Below, piece after piece: positions 33,743 to 39,612 of a stretch of DNA of 39,612 nt. The notes beneath the pieces are model-generated. The model searched no databases, had not been told where the DNA came from, and was given only the letters and a program-made list of their open reading frames with translations. A program made the position numbers and the translations under genes. The DNA comes from Verrucomicrobiota bacterium. Its GTDB lineage: Bacteria; Verrucomicrobiota; Verrucomicrobiia; Verrucomicrobiales; DEV007. Position 1 is the first letter of the stretch, and the number at the start of each line of letters is the position of its first letter. The stretch spans positions 1 to 39,612 of the forward strand of contig DAOUQC010000045.1 of NCBI GenBank assembly GCA_030625775.1. The letters are read 5' to 3'.

Positions 33743-34195
33743 TCACCTCAATGTGAAATGCTTGAGGTCAAATGTATCTGTAAGAAATATCATTCCACTT
33801 TCCTCTCCACTAAAATCCCAATCTGCAGAGTAAAGCACCTTGTAGCCACTTTCACTTTGCCTAACAGCTACTAAATCCACCTTCCTGATCGAGTAGGATT
33901 GATCAGGATCGTCAGGATAATGAGCAATCATACGAATGATCCAACTTTTACCCGGTGCATCCAAACACAGCAGCGAAGCAGAACCCGGTTCTAATTCGTA
34001 TACTCTCAATACCACTTGATCAGCTAATATCATCCGCGACGACGCTTTGCCGCTAATATTACCTGCATAAGCCTCCCCGAGAAAAGGCCCTTGCTGAGCC
34101 AGCGCTCCCCAATGCCAACCCAGCTCATTAACCACTGCTATTGCAGCGATGATTAAAAGCCCTGACACCATTGCAATAACCCTCTCTTTTTTCAT
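33743..34195 (-). CDS. Membrane-anchored protein of unknown function
   Basis: A 150-residue protein with one N-terminal hydrophobic helix (VIAMVSGLLIIAAIAVV) after a basic MKKER, suggesting a signal anchor or uncleaved signal and a periplasmic beta-rich part (VLRVYELEPGSASLLCLDAP, YKVLYSADWDFSG). No family is recognised. It lies 78 bases downstream of the MurQ/GCKR-like gene on the same strand, separated by a short repeat at 34201-34231. Confidence 0.6.
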   Translation of the reverse strand: MKKERVIAMVSGLLIIAAIAVVNELGWHWGALAQQGPFLGEAYAGNISGKASSRMILADQVVLRVYELEPGSASLLCLDAPGKSWIIRMIAHYPDDPDQSYSIRKVDLVAVRQSESGYKVLYSADWDFSGEESGMIFLTDTFDLKHFTLR

Positions 34196-34200
34196 CTTTC

Positions 34201-34231
34201 ATCCGTGCCTTTCCGTGAAATCCGTGGTTCC
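34201..34231. repeat. Short intergenic repeat of the 'CCGTGAAATCCGTGGTT' type
   Basis: Contains TCCGTGAAATCCGTGGTTCC (34212-34231), which aligns with 24637-24657 at 18 of 20 positions with one gap. Both copies are intergenic. The unit itself has internal direct repeats of ATCCGTG. Confidence 0.4.
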
Positions 34232-34273
34232 TCTTTTCTCTCTCAGGTATTAGCCCGAAGCGATCATTAAAAC

Positions 34274-35857
34274 CTATACTTTGCCGCATAAAAACACCTC
34301 CAGTGTTCTCAATACAATCGATTCACCTGGCGCCAATTTCACTTTTTGACGAAACAGCTCCCGGCATATGCTTTCGTATGTGGGCAAAGCCTGCCCATCC
34401 TGCAGACGACGAGACAGCAACAATCCCACATATCGCACCGCCCGGTCAATCAGCTTGTTATTGGAAGCCGCCACGTAAGTCATCAGGTTGTCTTCGTAAC
34501 GGCCCAGACGTCCCATGACGAGAGTGGAATGAATATTGAGCACTAACTTCAACAGCAATTGACGTGAGAAGCGGGACAAACTCTCAGTGGGAATAGTGTG
34601 ATCCTGAAGTCCCCCTAATACCAAGCGCAATCCCAACTCTTCATCGTAGATTTGAAATTTCACAAAATCATCACCTGGCGCAGAAAGTGATCCAGCTCCC
34701 TGATCTGAAAAATCAAAACCCAACAAGCGCTCGCGGCCTGCAAGTTGCGCAAGCCCTGCCCACTCGAGTGTCCGGGGCTCACGCCGCAGAAGTTGTCGCC
34801 ATGCCTGCCCGGCATCAGACGCCCCCTGCAAATGCAAATAACAAAGTGACGGCGGATCACCTGCTTCTAATCGATTCTGAAAAGGCACCAGACTGAAGGT
34901 TGGCGCTCGCTCGGTCGTGTCGGTCAGTACCGTGATGGCGTATTCGGGAATCGGCTCATATAATATACACTTCCCTCTTTGATAAGCCAAACTCTCAGCT
35001 TCGATGAATCCTTTGAGAAAGGAAAAATCTACCGCCTTCAATTCAGCAATAAATTTTTCCACTTCAGCAGGAAGGGCGGGCGGGTCATCCCGATGAGCTA
35101 TAGCCCAAGCCACAGCTGCCATCAAAACGGTGCTCGCCTGCATCCGGGTGCTACCAGATAAGGCCATCGGCCCCACTGGAAGTGAAATGCTCCGGATACC
35201 CGGCGATTCAATCACCTGCCGGGAACGCTCTGCCACCCGACAGAGAATTTCGTCTGGATTGCAGTAGATGAAATAGGGAGCCCTTGCTGATTCGCCCTCC
35301 ATAGCTGCAGCGGCTTCCGTGGCCCCTATCACAAAAGGAGTTTCTCCGCCTTCGGTTGTAGAGATCAAGAGATCTCCCGGGACAAAACCCAGATCCATCA
35401 ATTGACGGGCACCGTATTCCGGAAAGTCTTCAAAGCTCTCAATCGACCGGATCAGTGCAGCATCCCCCCCAGCCATGAATCCAAAAATATCCCCATCCTC
35501 TAGGGTTTCTCCCAGTTGCCCGCGACGCGCAAAAATTTCCAGTGACAGTGATAAACGACCTGTTGCCCCACAACCACAAAGAAAGATCCGATGCCCTTCA
35601 GTCAGGGTGCGGTGAATTTCTTCAGCCATAGGAATGAGCAAGTGAGAAAGCTCACTCATTTTTTCCAGCGCAGCCAGGTCTACCTGTTTGAGCACATCGA
35701 TTGCTGCCGGAAGATCATGCCCGGCCAAAGCCGAAAGCTGCAGAGTATCCGGATGCTGACTCTCGGTCATCAGTTCACCCAAATGAAAATCCGCTGCAAT
35801 CTTCAGAAATGATTCCAGCTCATTGAGAGGTGATGCAGGCACGGGTGCAACTGTCAT
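34274..35857 (-). CDS. Double-SIS MurQ/GCKR-like sugar-phosphate-binding protein
   Basis: A 527-residue protein. The N-terminal half aligns with N-acetylmuramic acid 6-phosphate etherase MurQ: TESQHPDT, then FLCGCGATGRLSL for the SIS phosphate loop, FMAGGDAALIRSIE, TTEGGETPFVIGATEA, YCNPDE and ALSGSTRMQASTV. MurQ proteins are about 300 residues; this one is nearly twice that and fits the GCKR (glucokinase regulatory protein) layout with a second SIS-like half. Of the two MurQ catalytic glutamates the one in RSIE is kept, while the one in the DASE segment seems displaced by two residues. It may bind sugar phosphates without full etherase activity. The open frame begins at 35920; ATG 35857 (MTVAPVPASPLNEL) is a better start. 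It is divergent from the GntR gene. Confidence 0.75.
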   Translation of the reverse strand: MTVAPVPASPLNELESFLKIAADFHLGELMTESQHPDTLQLSALAGHDLPAAIDVLKQVDLAALEKMSELSHLLIPMAEEIHRTLTEGHRIFLCGCGATGRLSLSLEIFARRGQLGETLEDGDIFGFMAGGDAALIRSIESFEDFPEYGARQLMDLGFVPGDLLISTTEGGETPFVIGATEAAAAMEGESARAPYFIYCNPDEILCRVAERSRQVIESPGIRSISLPVGPMALSGSTRMQASTVLMAAVAWAIAHRDDPPALPAEVEKFIAELKAVDFSFLKGFIEAESLAYQRGKCILYEPIPEYAITVLTDTTERAPTFSLVPFQNRLEAGDPPSLCYLHLQGASDAGQAWRQLLRREPRTLEWAGLAQLAGRERLLGFDFSDQGAGSLSAPGDDFVKFQIYDEELGLRLVLGGLQDHTIPTESLSRFSRQLLLKLVLNIHSTLVMGRLGRYEDNLMTYVAASNNKLIDRAVRYVGLLLSRRLQDGQALPTYESICRELFRQKVKLAPGESIVLRTLEVFLCGKV

Positions 35858-35995
35858 GACATGCGGTTTCAAAAATTTCAAGCAAGGCAACAAACTCATC
35901 ATCGACAATTTTTCACCCACCCGTCAATGGCTATTTAGGAACTGGAGTGCTTCTTTTATTATTTTAATTTGCCCTTTTTTTATTTTTGATATATC

Positions 35996-36017
35996 ATTCT
36001 ATAGACTTCTATAGAAT
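35996..36017 (+). promoter_or_regulatory. Perfect 22-bp palindrome, likely GntR operator
   Basis: ATTCTATAGA (35996-36005), a 2-base spacer CT, and its exact reverse complement (36008-36017). It ends one base before the ATG of the GntR gene. Each half also contains the 8-bp palindrome TCTATAGA, and the two copies are spaced 10 bp apart, one helical turn. Position and symmetry fit autoregulation by the adjacent dimeric GntR protein, by blocking both promoter and ribosome access. Confidence 0.65.
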
Positions 36018-36716
36018 ATGCCCTCCAATCGATCTCAACAAGCCTACGACTATATTCGCAGCAAACTCCTGGATTCCTCTCTGCCTCCAGGTTCCCGACT
36101 TTCCTATGGCAGCCTGGGCAAAGAAATCGGTATCAGCGCCACCCCGGTTCGAGAAGCCGTCGGGCAACTGGCGAGTGAAGGTTTTGTCGAACTCATCCCG
36201 CAACTGGGCGCCGTGGTGCGCTCACTGAGTCGCGATGAAGCCATTGAGCTTTATGAAACCCGCGAAGCACTGGAAGCCTACGCGGCAGGCAAGGCAGCCG
36301 AACGTGCTGCCGACTGGCAGATTTGCGATCTAGAGGAAAATCTTGCAGATTTAAAGAAGTGGGTGGCGAAAGTCAAAAGCAGCGGCAAGGCAAGCGCGGG
36401 GAAAACAGCCGCGAAAGAGTTTCATCACCTCGATCTCGCTTTTCACATGATGGTCATCGAAGCCTCACGCAATCGGCGCATTATGAAAGTCGTCGGTGAC
36501 TCCCATATCCTGACCCGCATTTTTGAAGCGGACCGGCATGAGTTCGAGATCGAAGTTTTGAACAACACCTCGGCTGATCATGAACGTATTTTAAAAGCAA
36601 TCAAAAAACGTGATGCCGAACAGGCTTCGGCTGCCATGCAAAACCATATACACAACAGCCTGCAACAAATCCTCGCCAAAAAAGACCGCGAATCCACGGA
36701 TCGCTGGTGGCAATAA
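36018..36716 (+). CDS. GntR-family transcriptional regulator with FCD domain
   Basis: A 232-residue regulator. The N-terminal winged helix (about 1-72) contains AYDYIRSKLLDSSLPPGSRL and GISATPVREAVGQLASEGFV, the classic GntR signature. The C-terminal all-helical FCD domain (LYETREALEAYAAGKAAERA, DLAFHMMVIEASRNRRIMKV, and DHERILKAIKKRDAEQA) binds a small acid ligand, often through a metal held by Asp and His residues. The start abuts a 22-bp palindrome. It is divergent from the MurQ/GCKR-like gene and lies 25 bases upstream of the VCBS-sialidase gene, so it probably controls one or both in response to a sugar acid or related ligand. Confidence 0.9.
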   Translation: MPSNRSQQAYDYIRSKLLDSSLPPGSRLSYGSLGKEIGISATPVREAVGQLASEGFVELIPQLGAVVRSLSRDEAIELYETREALEAYAAGKAAERAADWQICDLEENLADLKKWVAKVKSSGKASAGKTAAKEFHHLDLAFHMMVIEASRNRRIMKVVGDSHILTRIFEADRHEFEIEVLNNTSADHERILKAIKKRDAEQASAAMQNHIHNSLQQILAKKDRESTDRWWQ

Positions 36717-36741
36717 TTCAAATCCAATCACCCCCTTAGCT

Positions 36742-39612
36742 ATGAAATCACTGAAACAAACCCTCCCTCTTCTCTGCGGCGCTTTGACATTGCTCACGCA
36801 ATCATATTTGCACGCTGATCTTGAGCCACTGAAATACAACAATCCCGGATTAAAAGTCGATTTAGGTGTCGGTCTGTGGGCCTGGCCGATGCCGATGGAC
36901 TATGATGGCGATGGCGATATGGATCTGCTGGTCGCCTGTCCGGACAGCCCGACCAACGGCGTATATTTTTTCGAGAATCCCAGTCAGGATCCGAAGGTGA
37001 AAATGCCGGTATTCAAAGCCGGGGTGCACATTGGAAAAACAACGCATAATTTCCAGGTCAGCTATGTCGACGGGAAACCACACATTTTAAAACCCGGTTA
37101 CGAATTCCCCCGCGATGCCAAGAGTGGAAAGTTTGATTTCGACAAACCAAAAAAGATCTATAAAAAAACCAACGTCTACAAAAACGGCGTGCGCGGCAAC
37201 ATGTGGCGTTATGTGGATTATGATGGTGACGGCGATCAGGATTTGATCATCGGGGTGGGTGACTGGTCGGATTACGGATGGGATCATGCCTACGACGCGC
37301 AGGGGCGCTGGCGTAACGGGCCGTTGCATGGCTATGTTTATTGGCTGAAAAATGAAGGCTCAGATAAAGAACCTGATTATGCGGATGAGCCGACACAAAT
37401 CAGAGCAGGCGGTGGAGACATTGATGTATATGGCAGGCCTTCCCCAAACTTCGCTGATTGGGATGGCGATGGTGATCTGGATTTGATCTGCGGTGAATTC
37501 CTGGATGGCTTCACCTATTTTGAGAATATTGGTGAGCGGAAAAAACCCATTTATGCTTCGGGTCAAAAAATGACCAATTCCGATGAAAAACCGCTGACGA
37601 TGGATCTGCAAATGATCACCCCGACGGCTTACGATTGGGATGGAGATGGCGATCTGGATTTGATCGTGGGAGATGAAGATGGCCGTGTTGCGCTGGTGGA
37701 GAACACAGGAAAAAACAAAGCAGGAATGCCTGTCTTCATACAACCTGTCTATTTCCAACAACAAGCCGATACACTGAAATTTGGCGCTCTGGCAACCCCC
37801 TTCGCCTACGACTGGGATGAAGACGGTGACGAAGACATCCTCTGCGGAAATACGGCGGGTTACATCGGAATTTTTAAAAACCTGGGCAAAGGTAAAAACA
37901 GCTTACCAAAATGGGATGCCCCCAGATTACTCGAAGTCAAAGGCAAGCCATTCCGGATTATGGCAGGACCCAACGGATCGATCCAGGGACCTTGTGAAGC
38001 CAAGTGGGGGTATTCCACGCTATCGGTAGCCGACTGGGATTACGATAAAAAGCCCGATCTTTTGGTGAACGGAATTTGGGGGCAATTACACCGCTTTGAA
38101 ATCGAAAACCCTAAAAACAAATCGCACTCAGCTGTTCATCGGATTTTTGAAATTTCACCACAATCGAATCCAAGTTGGTTCTGGTGGGACAAAAACGAAA
38201 AGATTCCCACCACCCAGTGGCGAACCACCCCCATCGCTATTGACTGGAACAGCGACAAGTCGATGGACATTGTCGCACTCGATAGAGAAGGCTACCTCTC
38301 CCTCTTTGAACAAAAAGGATCTCCTCAACGCATCTTCCTCGACGAAGACCTGCAAGCAATCCAACTCAATACCAAGTCTGCCGGCGGCTCCGGTCGTTAT
38401 AAACTTGCCGTGGTTGACTGGGATGGCGATGGCCGCAAGGACATCCTGGTCAATTCACAAAACGCCACCTGGTATCGTAACTGCAAAGATGCTCCCGACG
38501 GAAAGATCATCTTGAAAAAAATCGGCAATCTCGCCGAACGCAATGTTGCCGGTCACACCTCCAGCCCGGCTGTCTGCGATTTCGACAAGGACGGCAAGCC
38601 TGACCTGTTGGTCGGCGCGGAGAACGGGCGCATCTACCACATCAAACACGATGACTGCATCACTTACTCCGGCGACCAATTAAAAGCCCGTGATCCCAAA
38701 CCTATAACAAAACCAAGATTCCCCGGCTTCGTCAGTGAGGACTTTGTTTTCACCAAGGCAAAGTTTCCCCAGTGCCACGCTTCATCAATCTGCCTTACCT
38801 CCCGCGGCCTGGTAGCGACCTGGTTCGGCGGAAAAAAAGAAGGTGCCCAGGACGTCGGCATCTGGGTAAGTTATCACGATGGCGCGAACTGGAGCCGCCC
38901 CAAGGAAGTCGCAAACGGCATCCAATACGAAGGCAAACAATACCCCTGCTGGAATCCCGTGCTTTACCAACCAGCGGGAGATGCCCCTACCCTGCTGTTT
39001 TTTAAAGTCGGGCCATCACCGAGCAAATGGTGGGGAGAAATGATGGTCAGCTATGACCGCGGTCGCACTTGGCGCGAACGGCGACGTTTGCCGGAGGGCA
39101 TTGATGGGCCAGTGCGCTGCAAACCCGTCATACTGGATGACGGCAAAACACTGCTGTGTGGATCCAGTACTGAATACGACGGTTGGACGGTTCATTTTGA
39201 ACAGACAGATGACCTCGGCAAAACATGGAAACGAGTCGGCCCGATTAACAAAAAAGAGAAGTTCAGTGCCATCCAGCCCACCATCCTGCAACACAAGAAT
39301 GGCAAGCTTCAGGTTCTCTGCCGCAGCAAACGCGCCGGCATCACCACCTCATGGTCATCGGATCAGGGCAAAACCTGGAGCAAGATGGAGTCGATCGGCC
39401 TGCCAAATCCGAACTCCGGCATTGATGTGGTGACCCTGCACGACGGTCGATTCCTGATGATTTACAATCACCTCGGTTCCGGTAAAACCGGCTGGGGACG
39501 GCGCGGCCTGCTCAATCTCGCCATCTCCAAAGACGGCAAGGAGTGGCGCAAGGTCGCCGTATTGGAACAGGAGGAAAAAGCCGAGTTCAGCTACCCGGCC
39601 ATCATCCAAACA
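36742..39612 (+). CDS. Large exported VCBS/FG-GAP and sialidase (BNR) fusion protein, 3' end missing
   Basis: An open frame of 957 codons that runs off the right edge. It starts with a signal peptide (MKSLKQTLPLLCGALTLL, cleavage near HAD). Residues about 50-650 hold roughly nine VCBS/FG-GAP calcium-loop units, for example DYDGDGDMDLL near 53, DYDGDGDQDLI near 159, DWDGDGDLDLI near 239 and 298, and DWDGDGRKDIL near 558. From about 665 a sialidase-like propeller begins, with Asp boxes such as SYDRGRTW, TDDLGKTW and SSDQGKTW. Similar proteins act on surface or host glycans outside the cell. The gene lies 25 bases after the GntR gene and may be cotranscribed with it. The glycosidase active site cannot be confirmed here. 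Confidence 0.85.
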   Translation, partial: MKSLKQTLPLLCGALTLLTQSYLHADLEPLKYNNPGLKVDLGVGLWAWPMPMDYDGDGDMDLLVACPDSPTNGVYFFENPSQDPKVKMPVFKAGVHIGKTTHNFQVSYVDGKPHILKPGYEFPRDAKSGKFDFDKPKKIYKKTNVYKNGVRGNMWRYVDYDGDGDQDLIIGVGDWSDYGWDHAYDAQGRWRNGPLHGYVYWLKNEGSDKEPDYADEPTQIRAGGGDIDVYGRPSPNFADWDGDGDLDLICGEFLDGFTYFENIGERKKPIYASGQKMTNSDEKPLTMDLQMITPTAYDWDGDGDLDLIVGDEDGRVALVENTGKNKAGMPVFIQPVYFQQQADTLKFGALATPFAYDWDEDGDEDILCGNTAGYIGIFKNLGKGKNSLPKWDAPRLLEVKGKPFRIMAGPNGSIQGPCEAKWGYSTLSVADWDYDKKPDLLVNGIWGQLHRFEIENPKNKSHSAVHRIFEISPQSNPSWFWWDKNEKIPTTQWRTTPIAIDWNSDKSMDIVALDREGYLSLFEQKGSPQRIFLDEDLQAIQLNTKSAGGSGRYKLAVVDWDGDGRKDILVNSQNATWYRNCKDAPDGKIILKKIGNLAERNVAGHTSSPAVCDFDKDGKPDLLVGAENGRIYHIKHDDCITYSGDQLKARDPKPITKPRFPGFVSEDFVFTKAKFPQCHASSICLTSRGLVATWFGGKKEGAQDVGIWVSYHDGANWSRPKEVANGIQYEGKQYPCWNPVLYQPAGDAPTLLFFKVGPSPSKWWGEMMVSYDRGRTWRERRRLPEGIDGPVRCKPVILDDGKTLLCGSSTEYDGWTVHFEQTDDLGKTWKRVGPINKKEKFSAIQPTILQHKNGKLQVLCRSKRAGITTSWSSDQGKTWSKMESIGLPNPNSGIDVVTLHDGRFLMIYNHLGSGKTGWGRRGLLNLAISKDGKEWRKVAVLEQEEKAEFSYPAIIQT

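Overview
The window reads as chromosomal DNA of a diderm (Gram-negative-type) bacterium, most likely a member of the Verrucomicrobiota. That placement is inference from gene content: BamA, Skp/OmpH and LpxD in order, VCBS/FG-GAP surface proteins, BNR 'sialidase' proteins, a double-NIPSNAP protein, a large membrane kinase-like protein with a helical-repeat tail, and weak or absent Shine-Dalgarno sequences before most starts. No ribosomal RNA gene is present to settle the phylum. I see no insertion sequence, prophage, CRISPR array or tRNA.

Left part (1-8040): the tail of a ROK-family sugar kinase faces a tight three-gene minus-strand operon of a Rossmann/SAF dehydrogenase, an FAD oxidoreductase and an AsnB-type amidotransferase, read in that order. 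This looks like a small-molecule or glycan modification cassette of unknown product. Then come an exported protein that joins a heme-c CXXCH segment to VCBS repeats, a glycine-zipper lipoprotein, and an exported double-NIPSNAP protein that ends 5 bases from the 3' end of the RNase P RNA gene.

Middle part (8040-19500): rnpB, a DUF456 membrane protein, a nitroreductase, an exported transglutaminase-like protein, a group II PLP decarboxylase and RapA lie head to tail on the minus strand, with a 4-base overlap between rapA and the decarboxylase gene. On the plus strand are an OsmC-family protein and a small unknown protein. A membrane kinase-like protein of 869 residues follows on the minus strand. 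It has lost the HRD aspartate and apparently the VAIK lysine, so it is probably a pseudokinase.

Plus-strand block (19559-26082): an RlmD-type RNA methyltransferase; a Tat-exported BNR protein, a FabG-type reductase and a fused acyl-CoA:acetate/3-ketoacid CoA-transferase that appear to form an operon closed by a terminator; then a beta-CASP metallo-beta-lactamase RNase-like protein.

Envelope block (26117-30387): lpxD, ompH and bamA on the minus strand, with strong intrinsic terminators after bamA and after ompH. A 400-base AT-rich divergent region with several inverted repeats separates bamA from ruvB and a small membrane protein gene. A TraB/GumN-family protein follows.

Right part (33743-39612): a short membrane-anchored unknown and a long MurQ/GCKR-like SIS protein on the minus strand diverge from a GntR/FCD regulator. 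The regulator's start codon abuts a perfect 22-bp palindrome. It is followed 25 bases later by a large exported VCBS-plus-sialidase fusion that runs off the window. This right-hand group resembles a regulated sugar or amino-sugar scavenging locus.

Short intergenic repeat families recur: one pair at 16272 and 32454, another pair at 24636 and 34201, and AT-rich heptamer-like tracts at 19097 and 20817.
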